Part shown: piece by piece, positions 8,344 to 16,007 of the stretch | How the letters are laid out: every line of letters starts with the position of its first letter | Numbering within the stretch: the stretch's first letter is position 1 | DNA from: Streptomyces fumigatiscleroticus | GTDB taxonomy: Bacteria > Actinomycetota > Actinomycetes > Streptomycetales > Streptomycetaceae | Direction of reading: 5' to 3' | Assembly: GCF_014647975.1 (NCBI RefSeq) | Contig: NZ_BMQF01000003.1 | Coordinates: forward strand, 1-64,000 | Length of the DNA: 64,000 nt | The notes under the pieces: generated by a model | Told to the model about the DNA's origin: nothing | Database searches by the model: none | What the model saw: only the letters and a program-made list of their open reading frames with translations | Position numbers and translations under genes: made by a program

Positions 8344-9582
8344 TCAGTCCGCGTCCTGGCCCTTGATGCCCAGGTCGGGCAGCAGACCGGGGAGCAGCGG
8401 CGGCAGTGTGACCTCCGGCTCGGTGGTCGGTGTCCCGTCGCCCGGGGAGGGCGACGAGCTGGTCTCGTCCTTCGGCGGGTCCAGCAGGCCGCCGGTGCTG
8501 CCGCCGAGCAGACCGTCGTCGGCACCGTCGGAGTCGGCGGACTCGCTCGGGCCGCCGGTGTGGCTGCTGCCGGACGCGCTGCCGCCGACGCTGGGCGTCG
8601 CGGGGCGGTCGGAGCCGGACGCGCCGGTGGACGCCGCCCCGGATTCGCCCGGACGTTCGCCGTCGCCGCCGCTGCGGGCGGGGACCTGCGGCAGCCGGGA
8701 TTGCAGCGGGGCGACCTCCTGGTCTATGGCGTCGAACACCGACGACACCTGCTCGCTGACGTCCCCGAGCTGGACGGGCAGCTTCTCGCGCAGCACGCCC
8801 CAGGCCTCGCGGTGGGAGCGGGAGAACGCGGAGAGGGCCTGCATCGGAGCGAGCGAGTCGGGGTCGCGCTCGTACGCCGCGCTGAGCAGCCGATGGCCTT
8901 CGGAGGCGTCGTACTGCACGCCGGACAGGGTACGGCGGATCTCGCCCAGGGACTCGTGGTCGAGGTGTCCGCCGCGGCCGCGGTCCAGCAGCCGGCGGGC
9001 CTCACCGAGCCGGGTCGAGGCCTGGTCGAGGAAGGCCCGGCCGCGCTCGTCGTCCCCGTCGGCGAGACCGAGTTTGAAGTCCTCGATGCCTCGCTTGAGG
9101 CCGTAGAGCGAGTCACCGGGCAGGGCGTCGGAACTGGCGGTGGCGACCCCGCCGAAGGCCCCCGCGGCCACACCGACGCTGAGTCCGCCCGCGGTCAGGC
9201 CCTTGGCCAGCCGGGAACGCGGGCGGAACTTCTTCAGCGAGGCCGCCCGGTGGGCGCCACGGGCCCGCTGGGCGCGTTGCCCGGGTACCGACGCATCCGT
9301 CGCCTCGCCTCCCGCGGCGTCCTCCTGCAACATCGCCTCGAACGCGGCGACCAACTGCGCCCGCTGGACGGCCTTGACCTCCGGATCCAGCTCCGGCTTG
9401 GGCAGCGTGCCGAGACCGGCGGCGAGGGCCAACAGGCTCTCCTGCCCGGTCCGCTCCGCGGCGGCCGGGGTCGCCGATGCCGGTCCTTCGGACTGCTCGG
9501 CCGCCGGGCTCCGATCGGACTGCTCCTCCAGAGCCTGGGCGAAGGCGTTCGCCCGCCGGTGCGCCGATACGTTCGCGATCAC
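8344..9582 (-). CDS. rsbN: anti-sigma factor RsbN (DUF5667 membrane protein)
   Basis: A 412-aa anti-sigma factor of sigma-BldN. A cytosolic N-terminal region of about 110 residues (ANVSAHRRANAFAQALEEQ onward) is the sigma-binding part. A basic stretch and one membrane helix (LAKGLTAGGLSVGVAAGAFGGVATA) follow. Then comes the extracytoplasmic DUF5667 domain (DALPGDSLYGLKRGIEDFKL) and a Ser/Gly/Pro-rich tail. GTG 9582 is preferred over GTG 9591 because GAGAGGAGG stands 8 bases before it but abuts 9591. The gene lies directly downstream of bldN on the same strand, with its own sigma-BldN-type promoter in the 251-bp gap. Confidence 0.92.
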   Translation of the reverse strand: MIANVSAHRRANAFAQALEEQSDRSPAAEQSEGPASATPAAAERTGQESLLALAAGLGTLPKPELDPEVKAVQRAQLVAAFEAMLQEDAAGGEATDASVPGQRAQRARGAHRAASLKKFRPRSRLAKGLTAGGLSVGVAAGAFGGVATASSDALPGDSLYGLKRGIEDFKLGLADGDDERGRAFLDQASTRLGEARRLLDRGRGGHLDHESLGEIRRTLSGVQYDASEGHRLLSAAYERDPDSLAPMQALSAFSRSHREAWGVLREKLPVQLGDVSEQVSSVFDAIDQEVAPLQSRLPQVPARSGGDGERPGESGAASTGASGSDRPATPSVGGSASGSSHTGGPSESADSDGADDGLLGGSTGGLLDPPKDETSSSPSPGDGTPTTEPEVTLPPLLPGLLPDLGIKGQDAD

Positions 9583-9712
9583 TGGCGGCACCTCCTCTCG
9601 TCATGACGGTCGACTCCCCAGGGGGTCCTGAGGGTTGCACACCCTGACCATCTCCACACGATCGAGTGATCGAAGTGGGTCAGGGAGTGACCACAGGGAG
9701 CCTGCATCCCGC

Positions 9713-9741
9713 ACAACGAGCGGCGCGGCACTTGGGTTACG
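9713..9741 (-). promoter_or_regulatory. sigma-BldN-type promoter of rsbN
   Basis: On the minus strand CGTAAC (9741-9736) is followed after 17 bp by CGTTGT (9718-9713). This resembles the CGTAAC / CGTTGA elements I recall for bldM p1 and chaplin promoters. It lies about 130 bp before the rsbN start and fits the known feedback in which sigma-BldN drives transcription of its own anti-sigma factor. Confidence 0.6.
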
Positions 9742-9833
9742 GACGGCGGATGATCGGACCGCGAAGTCAACGGGCTTTCACCGGGAGTGAGTTGGGATGC
9801 GCGGAGCGTGGGGGGCGCCGAAGACCGCGACGG

Positions 9834-10601
9834 TCAGCGTGCGTCGTCCGGCAGGAGCCGGGCCAGGGTGCGGACGGCCCGGTACTGAAGGGTCTTGATG
9901 GCGCCCTCGTTCTTCCCCATCACCCGGGCGGTCTCGGCGACGGAGAGGCCTTGCAGGAAGCGGAGCGTCACGCACTCCTGCTGCTGGGGGTTGAGCCGTC
10001 GTACGGCGTCGAGCAGGGCGGCGTTGGAGAGGGACTCCAGCACGGAGTCCTCCGGGGAGCGCTCGACCTCGTTGGCGTCGAGCATCTCGCCGGTGGTGAC
10101 CTCCAGCCGGAAGCGGCTGGACTTGAAGTGGTCGGCGACGAGGTTGCGGGCGATGGTCACCAGCCAGGCGCCGAAGTCGCGGCCCTGCCAGGTGAAGGTC
10201 CCGATCCGCCGCAGCGCCCGCAGAAAGGTCTCGCTCGTCAGGTCCTCGGCGGTGGCCTTGCCGCCCACGCGGTAGTAGATGTACCGGTACACCGTGTCGC
10301 TGTACTGGTCGTAGAGGCGCCCGAAGGCGTCGGCCTCGCCGGCCTGGGCGCGCTCCACGAGCTCCATCATCCGGGCGCTGTCGCTGTCCGCGGCGGGCCG
10401 CCGCGCGGTGGCCGCCCCGGAGGGGCGCCCTCGTCTGCCGACTGCGGCGCTCCCGTCGGCCAGTGCGTAGCACGGGCTCGCGGGGCCGGTGGCGAATGCG
10501 GGGACGGCGTACGCGGTGGGGACGAAGCCGCGCAACAGGTTCAGGACCGATGCGCGCAGCGTAGCCAGGCCCGAGGCGTCAACCCCGACGTGTGGGTACA
10601 C
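9834..10601 (-). CDS. bldN: ECF-type RNA polymerase sigma factor BldN
   Basis: A 255-aa extracytoplasmic-function sigma factor needed in Streptomyces for aerial mycelium formation through the chaplin/rodlin genes and bldM. An unusual N-terminal extension of about 75 residues (YPHVGVDASGLATLRASVL onward) matches the known pro-sequence that is removed proteolytically. Sigma region 2 (AFGRLYDQYSDTVYRYIYYR, TAEDLTSETFLRALRRI) and region 4 (LNPQQQECVTLRFLQGLSVAETARVMGKNEGAIKTLQYRA) follow. GTG 10601 has GGGAGTCCC upstream. RsbN, encoded next, is its membrane antagonist. A BldD-box-like palindrome lies upstream at 10778-10792. Confidence 0.96.
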   Translation of the reverse strand: MYPHVGVDASGLATLRASVLNLLRGFVPTAYAVPAFATGPASPCYALADGSAAVGRRGRPSGAATARRPAADSDSARMMELVERAQAGEADAFGRLYDQYSDTVYRYIYYRVGGKATAEDLTSETFLRALRRIGTFTWQGRDFGAWLVTIARNLVADHFKSSRFRLEVTTGEMLDANEVERSPEDSVLESLSNAALLDAVRRLNPQQQECVTLRFLQGLSVAETARVMGKNEGAIKTLQYRAVRTLARLLPDDAR

Positions 10602-10777
10602 GGGACTCCCAGAGGCAGAGCTTCCATCACGTGCAGTGCCGGACCTTTCACCCGTCGTAGCGACGGAGGGGTACCGGTTTGCGTCTGAGGAGAATAACGC
10701 TTCGTGCAGGCCCCACTACACCGAGTTGCTCAAATCATCGATTACGTCGCTTCCGTAACCGATTGACATGTGATCGA

Positions 10778-10792
10778 GTGCCACAGCGTGAT
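10778..10792. promoter_or_regulatory. probable BldD box upstream of bldN
   Basis: GTGCCACAGCGTGAT fits the BldD consensus NTNACNCWGNGTNAN with one mismatch (C for A at position 4). It sits about 180 bp before the bldN start, where BldD, with c-di-GMP, is known to repress bldN in S. coelicolor. Confidence 0.5.
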
Positions 10793-10865
10793 CGATTTCT
10801 GACCGGAAGAGTTCGAGTTCGTACTGGGTCCGGGACGAGTTGTGGCCGGGTGCAGCCATGCCGCG

Positions 10866-11774
10866 TCAGCGGCGGCGCCGGTGCAGGGCGATCGCCGCGG
10901 CCGTTCCGCCGGCCACCGCGCCGACCCCGGCCGCCGCCGGGATGCCGACCTTCGCCGCCTTGCGGCCCGTGCGGTAGTCCCGCAGGCGCCAGTCGAGCTC
11001 GCGGGCGTGCCGGCGGAGCTTGGCGTCGGGGTTGATGGCGTACGGGTGACCGACGAGGGAGAGCATCGGGATGTCGTTGTGACTGTCGCTGTACGCCGCG
11101 CACCGGGACAGGTCCAGCCCCTCCGCCGCGGCCAGCGCCCGTACCGCCTCCGCCTTCGCGGGCCCGTGCAGCGGCTCGCCGACCAGCTTGCCCGTGTAGA
11201 CACCGTCGACCGATTCGGCCACCGTGCCCAGCGCCCCGGTCAGGCCCAGGCGGCGGGCGATGACCTGCGCGATCTCCACGGGTGCGGCGGTGACCAGCCA
11301 CACCTTCTGGCCCGCGTCCAGGTGTGCCTGGGCCAGCGCCCGCGTCCCCGGCCAGATCCGCTCGGCCATGTACTCGTCGTAGATCTCCTCGCCGATCGAC
11401 TTCAGCTCGGAGACGCGGTGCCCCTTCACGATCGACAGCGCCGAGTCGCGCGCGTCCTGCATGTGCTCGGGGTCCTCGACCCCGGCCAGCCGGAACCAGG
11501 CCTGCTGCCAGGCGAACCGGGCGAGGTCGCGGGTCTCGAAGAACCTCCGCTTGTACAGACCCCGTCCGAAGTGGAAGAGCGCGGCGCCCTGCATCACGGT
11601 GTTGTCCAGGTCGAAGAAGGCGGCTGCCTTGTCGTCGCCGTGGACCGGGAACTCCTGTTCCTGTGAGGACTTGCGGGCTGCCTCCGCAGAGGCCTCGCCT
11701 GCCAACACGCTCCGCGCCGTGGCGGAGCGCCTACGGGGGGTGAGCCATCCGAGAGCGGCCATGCCCGTGAGCAT
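10866..11774 (-). CDS. HAD-IB family phosphatase (SerB-like), membrane-tethered
   Basis: A 302-aa phosphatase of the SerB-like HAD-IB subfamily. Motif I is [13 protein letters not shown] (about residues 50-62), motif [14 protein letters not shown], motif III includes KAEAVRALA, and motif IV is [16 protein letters not shown]-terminal Gly/Ala-rich helix ([22 protein letters not shown]) followed by HRRRR suggests a membrane anchor. The substrate is unknown; phosphoserine-like or lipid phosphates are possible. Starts at 11774 ([10 protein letters not shown]) or 11762 (MAALGW) are both possible and neither has a clear ribosome site. It is upstream of bldN on the same strand and divergent from the glutaredoxin-like gene. 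Confidence 0.82.
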   Translation of the reverse strand: MLTGMAALGWLTPRRRSATARSVLAGEASAEAARKSSQEQEFPVHGDDKAAAFFDLDNTVMQGAALFHFGRGLYKRRFFETRDLARFAWQQAWFRLAGVEDPEHMQDARDSALSIVKGHRVSELKSIGEEIYDEYMAERIWPGTRALAQAHLDAGQKVWLVTAAPVEIAQVIARRLGLTGALGTVAESVDGVYTGKLVGEPLHGPAKAEAVRALAAAEGLDLSRCAAYSDSHNDIPMLSLVGHPYAINPDAKLRRHARELDWRLRDYRTGRKAAKVGIPAAAGVGAVAGGTAAAIALHRRRR

Positions 11775-11944
11775 AGCCAGTTTGTTCGGAGCTTCCGGAG
11801 CCGAGAGGTTCGAAGGCTGTGAACTCTCCGCGACCGTGTCGTTAAAGAACTGATCCGACCGGCGCGTCGGGCTGCCGATCCGCAGGCAGTCCGCTCGATG
11901 CGGAGGGGCTTGTCGGCGCCGCCGTCCGGGCGAGAATGGCCGAC

Positions 11945-12226
11945 ATGAGTCCCATCTTCCGCAAGAAGGCCCCGCAGGCCCCCGGGGACCGCCTCGTCAC
12001 CCTCGTCCGCAAGCCAGGCTGCCATCTGTGCGACGACGCGCAGGCGGTGGTCGAGCGGGTCTGCGCCGATCTCGGCGTCCCCTGGGAGCAGAAGGACATC
12101 ACCCAGGATCGGCAGTTGTACGACCAGTACTGGGAGCAGATCCCCGTCGTCCTCGTCGACGGCGCGCAGCACACCTTCTGGCGCGTTCAGGAGGAGCGTC
12201 TGCGCAAGGCGCTGGCCGGACGCTGA
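11945..12226 (+). CDS. glutaredoxin-like protein (DUF836 type)
   Basis: A 93-aa thioredoxin-fold protein. [23 protein letters not shown] contains a CxxC redox pair (CHLC) near residue 25, and the cis-Pro region [16 protein letters not shown] follows. Its size and single domain fit the glutaredoxin-like DUF836 family, thought to act in thiol-disulfide exchange in the cytosol. An alternative ATG at 11936 adds three residues. It lies just before the Rex operator and rex, as part of a redox-themed neighbourhood. Confidence 0.85.
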   Translation: MSPIFRKKAPQAPGDRLVTLVRKPGCHLCDDAQAVVERVCADLGVPWEQKDITQDRQLYDQYWEQIPVVLVDGAQHTFWRVQEERLRKALAGR

Positions 12227-12441
12227 GACGACCCCGACCGGCACTGACTGAGTAGTCCAAGTAGTCCGGAAAGTCGCTTAGGATCGATGGTGACGTGGTC
12301 TCGGGGGCGTGGATCGTGAGGAGAGTGTCGGGCTTTGCCCCCAAACATTGAGGAACGAAGGTGCGCCCGCGCTGGTTCCACGCATACGCGCCGGGGGCGC
12401 GTGACCCCCGTCACGTTGGCCGGGCAAATCGGACACAATCT

Positions 12442-12459
12442 TTGTGCACGCGTTCACAA
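12442..12459. promoter_or_regulatory. Rex operator (ROP)
   Basis: TTGTGCACGCGTTCACAA matches the Rex operator pattern TTGTGNNNNNNTTCACAA exactly. It lies 77 bp before the rex start codon. In S. coelicolor Rex autoregulates the rex-hemACD transcript through such a site, releasing DNA when the NADH/NAD+ ratio rises. Confidence 0.92.
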
Positions 12460-12535
12460 AGACATAGCCTGCATTCGACGGGGCGGTCTGGGGACGTACG
12501 ACCGCCTTCAGCCCCGCTTCACCCGCAGGAGCACC

Positions 12536-13294
12536 GTGGCAACTGGCCGAACTCACCGACCGGCGACCCGCAGCCGAGGAATTCCCGAGGCCACCGTCGC
12601 CCGGCTTCCGCTGTACCTCCGAGCCCTCACCGCACTGTCGGAGCGCTCGGTACCCACGGTCTCCTCCGAGGAGCTGGCGGCCGCGGCGGGGGTCAACTCC
12701 GCGAAGCTGCGCAAGGACTTCTCCTACCTCGGCTCCTACGGAACCCGGGGCGTCGGCTACGACGTCGAGTACCTCGTCTACCAGATCTCCCGCGAACTCG
12801 GCCTGACCCAGGACTGGCCGGTCGTCATCGTCGGTATCGGCAACCTCGGCGCCGCGCTCGCCAACTACGGCGGCTTCGCCTCCCGCGGCTTCCGCGTCGC
12901 CGCGCTGATCGACGCCGACCCCGGGCTCACCGGACGGGCCGTCGCCGGAATCCCGGTGCAGCACACCGACGACCTGGAGCGGATCATCCAGGACAACGGC
13001 GTCTCCATCGGCGTGATCGCGACCCCCGCGGGCGCCGCCCAGCAGGTCTGCGACCGGCTCGTGGCCGCCGGTGTCACCTCCATCCTGAACTTCGCGCCGA
13101 CCGTGCTGTCGGTGCCGGAGGGCGTCGACGTGCGCAAGGTCGACCTCTCCATCGAACTCCAGATCCTCGCCTTCCACGAGCAGCGCAAGGCGGGCGAGGA
13201 GGCCGCCGCCGAGGCCGTCGCCCCGGCCGCCACGCGCAAGGACTCCGCCGACCAGGGGCCCGACGGGGACGTACCCGCCGTGATGCCGGCATGA
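12536..13294 (+). CDS. rex: redox-sensing transcriptional repressor Rex
   Basis: A 252-aa repressor. The N-terminal winged helix (PEATVARLPLYLRALTALSE, EELAAAAGVNSAKLRKDFSYLG) includes the DNA-contacting helix. The Rossmann domain starts at VVIVGIGNLGAALANY (GxGxxG), and the C-terminal domain-swapped helix includes VDLSIELQILAFHEQRK. Rex senses the NADH/NAD+ ratio and controls respiratory genes such as cydABCD and nuo. GTG 12536 follows CGCAGGAGCACC, a good ribosome site. The stop overlaps the hemA ATG (ATGA), indicating translational coupling. Confidence 0.96.
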   Translation: MATGRTHRPATRSRGIPEATVARLPLYLRALTALSERSVPTVSSEELAAAAGVNSAKLRKDFSYLGSYGTRGVGYDVEYLVYQISRELGLTQDWPVVIVGIGNLGAALANYGGFASRGFRVAALIDADPGLTGRAVAGIPVQHTDDLERIIQDNGVSIGVIATPAGAAQQVCDRLVAAGVTSILNFAPTVLSVPEGVDVRKVDLSIELQILAFHEQRKAGEEAAAEAVAPAATRKDSADQGPDGDVPAVMPA

Positions 13295-15051
13295 GTCTCC
13301 TCGTCGTCGGGCTGAGCCACCGCAGCGCTCCGGTCAGCGTGCTGGAGCGCGCCGCGCTGAACGCGGACGCCCAGACCAAGCTGCTCCAGGACACCGTCGC
13401 CGCCGAGCCGGCCACCGAGGCCGCGGTGCTGGCCACCTGCAACCGCATCGAGCTCTACGCCGACGTGGACAAGTTCCACGCCGGTGTCGCCGAGCTGTCC
13501 ACGCTGCTCGCCCAGCACAGCGGGGTCGGCCTGGACGAGCTCACTCCTTATCTCTATGTGCACTACGAGGACCGGGCCGTCCACCACCTGTTCTCGGTGG
13601 CCTGCGGTCTGGACTCGATGGTCGTCGGCGAGGGCCAGATCCTCGGCCAGATCAAGGACTCCCTGGCCCGGGCGCAGGAGCTGCACACCGCGGGCCGGCT
13701 GCTGAACGACCTGTTCCAGCAGGCGCTGCGGGTCGGCAAGCGCGCCCACTCCGAGACCGGCATCGACCGCGCCGGGCAGTCCCTGGTCACCTTCGGCCTG
13801 GAGCAGCTGGCCCGGGGCGCCGAGGTCACCGCCTGGGCCCGGGGCCGCAGAGCCCTGGTCATCGGTGCCGGGTCGATGTCCTCCCTGGCCGCCGCCACGC
13901 TGGCGCGTGCCGGTGTCGCCGAGATCGTCATCGCCAACCGCACCTTCGAGCGTGCCGAGCGCCTGGCGCAGATCCTCACCCAGGGCGACGACACGGACGT
14001 GCTGGCCCGCGCGGTACCGATGGAATCGGTGCCGGCCGAGCTGACACGTGCCGACATCGCCGTGTCCTGCACCGGCGCGACGGGCCTCGTCCTCACGGGC
14101 CAGGCGGTCGCCGCGGCGGTGGAGGGCCGTACCGGAGAGCCCGCCGCCGACGAGGGCGACCGGGTTCCCGCCGCCCGCAAGCCGGACGCGCGGGAGACTC
14201 CGCTGCCGCCGACGAGCGTCGGTACGGAGGAGGGCTGCCCGCTCGACCTGACCGCCGCCCAGTCGGGCTTCTCCGTCATGGGCGAGGCCGCCGTGGCCGG
14301 CATGGACGCGGCGACGCTGGAGCAGCACGCCACCTGGGTCGACCGCGGCACCGTCGACCGCGGCACCGTCGACCGCCGGGGCGGCAGCGGCGCGCAGACC
14401 GTCAGGACGGAGGCGGACGCCGAGCTGATCGGCGCCCTCGCCGCGACCGCGGCCAGTGCCGGCCGCATCCCCGAACTGCGGCGGCCCGAGGCGGTAGCCC
14501 GGGTTCCGCGTCCGGAGCCCGTGCTCTTCCTGCTCGACCTGGCCATGCCGCGCGACGTCGACGCGGCCGTGCACCGGCTGACCGGGGTGCGGCTGGTGGA
14601 CATCGAGTCGCTGGCCGAGGCCTCCGCGGACGCGCCGATGGCGGCCGACGTGGACCAGGTCCGCCGGATCGTCGCCGACGAGGTGGCCGCCTTCGGGGCG
14701 GCGCTGCGGGCCGCGCACATCACGCCGACCGTGGTCGCCCTGCGCACCATGGCCGCCGATGTCGTGGCCAGTGAGATCGCCCGCCTGGAGGGGCGGCTGC
14801 CCGGCCTCGACGACAAGCACCGCGCGGAGATCACCCAGACCGTGCGGCGCGTCGTGGACAAGCTGCTGCACGCACCGACCGTACGGGTCAAGCAGCTCGC
14901 GGCCGAGCCCGGCGGCGCCGGGTACGCGGACGCGCTGCGCACCCTGTTCGACCTCGACCCCGAGACGGTCGCCTCCGTCTCCCGCGCCGAGGCCGGCACC
15001 GACAAGAACGACCAGAACAACCAGAACGCCAAGAACCGAGGGCCGGCATGA
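13291..15051 (+). CDS. hemA: glutamyl-tRNA reductase
   Basis: A 586-aa enzyme making glutamate-1-semialdehyde from Glu-tRNA(Glu), the first committed C5-pathway step of tetrapyrrole synthesis. The catalytic-cysteine motif VLATCNRIELYA is near residues 46-57. The NADPH domain has VIGAGSMSSLAA, and the dimerisation helix is at the C-terminus. It is longer than typical HemA (about 430-460 aa). An insert of roughly 140 residues between the SCTGATG and VLFLLDLAMPRDVD motifs includes a DRGTV repeat (14340-14375), as in other Streptomyces. It is coupled by 4-bp overlaps to rex and hemC. Confidence 0.96.
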   Translation: MSLLVVGLSHRSAPVSVLERAALNADAQTKLLQDTVAAEPATEAAVLATCNRIELYADVDKFHAGVAELSTLLAQHSGVGLDELTPYLYVHYEDRAVHHLFSVACGLDSMVVGEGQILGQIKDSLARAQELHTAGRLLNDLFQQALRVGKRAHSETGIDRAGQSLVTFGLEQLARGAEVTAWARGRRALVIGAGSMSSLAAATLARAGVAEIVIANRTFERAERLAQILTQGDDTDVLARAVPMESVPAELTRADIAVSCTGATGLVLTGQAVAAAVEGRTGEPAADEGDRVPAARKPDARETPLPPTSVGTEEGCPLDLTAAQSGFSVMGEAAVAGMDAATLEQHATWVDRGTVDRGTVDRRGGSGAQTVRTEADAELIGALAATAASAGRIPELRRPEAVARVPRPEPVLFLLDLAMPRDVDAAVHRLTGVRLVDIESLAEASADAPMAADVDQVRRIVADEVAAFGAALRAAHITPTVVALRTMAADVVASEIARLEGRLPGLDDKHRAEITQTVRRVVDKLLHAPTVRVKQLAAEPGGAGYADALRTLFDLDPETVASVSRAEAGTDKNDQNNQNAKNRGPA

Positions 15052-16007
15052 GTACGAAGGCACTGAGGCTCGGGACCAGGCGGAGCAAGCTCGCCATGGC
15101 CCAGTCCGGGCAGGTGGCGGACGCCGTGAGCCAGGTGACCGGACGGCCCGTCGAGCTCGTCGAGATCACCACCTACGGGGACACCTCCCGCGAGCACCTG
15201 GCGCAGATCGGCGGCACCGGCGTGTTCGTCACCGCGCTGCGCGACGCGCTGCTCAAGGGGGAGGTCGACTTCGCGGTTCATTCGCTGAAGGACCTGCCCA
15301 CCGCGCAGCCGGAGGGCCTGGTCCTGGCCGCCGTACCGGTGCGCGAGGACCCGCGCGACGTGATCGTCGCCCGGGACGCGCTGAAGTTCACCGACCTGCC
15401 GCGCGGGGCGCGCATCGGCACCGGCTCGCCGCGCCGCATGGCGCAGCTGAACGCGTACGCCCGCACCCACGGCCTGGACATCGTCACCGTCCCGGTCCGG
15501 GGCAATGTCGACACCCGCATCGGGTACGTCACCAGCGGCGAGCTGGACGCCGTCGTCCTGGCCGCCGCCGGACTGAACCGGATCGGCCGGAGCGACGAGG
15601 TGACCGACTTCCTGTCGGTCGACACGGTGTTGCCCGCCCCCGGCCAGGGGGCCCTCGCGATCGAGTGTGCCGCGGACAACGCGGACCTGATCGCCGCGCT
15701 CGCCGAGCTCGACGACCCGTTCACACGGGCCGCCGTGACGGCCGAGCGGTCACTGCTCGCCGCCCTGGAGGCCGGTTGCAGCGCCCCCGTGGGCGCGCTC
15801 GCCGACCTGTTGGCCGGTGGGCAGTCTGTCAAGGAATTGCGCCTGCGCGGCGTCGTCGGCACGACCGACGGCACTACGTTGGTGCAGCTGTCCACCACCG
15901 GTCCCGTGCCCGACACGCACGAGGGCGCCATGGCACTCGGCCGCGAACTCGCCGCCGGGATGCTGGCCCAGGGCGCGGCCGGTCTGATGGGGGAGCGAGC
16001 ACAGTGA
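15048..16007 (+). CDS. hemC: hydroxymethylbilane synthase (porphobilinogen deaminase)
   Basis: A 319-aa enzyme polymerising four porphobilinogens to hydroxymethylbilane. Motifs: LRLGTRRSKLAMAQSG at the N-terminus, DFAVHSLKDLPT with the catalytic Asp region, GTGSPRRMAQL, and LEAGCSAPVGA, whose cysteine carries the dipyrromethane cofactor. The ATG at 15048 overlaps the hemA stop, and the stop at 16007 overlaps the hemD GTG, so hemA-hemC-hemD are translationally coupled. Length fits the family. Confidence 0.97.
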   Translation: MSTKALRLGTRRSKLAMAQSGQVADAVSQVTGRPVELVEITTYGDTSREHLAQIGGTGVFVTALRDALLKGEVDFAVHSLKDLPTAQPEGLVLAAVPVREDPRDVIVARDALKFTDLPRGARIGTGSPRRMAQLNAYARTHGLDIVTVPVRGNVDTRIGYVTSGELDAVVLAAAGLNRIGRSDEVTDFLSVDTVLPAPGQGALAIECAADNADLIAALAELDDPFTRAAVTAERSLLAALEAGCSAPVGALADLLAGGQSVKELRLRGVVGTTDGTTLVQLSTTGPVPDTHEGAMALGRELAAGMLAQGAAGLMGERAQ

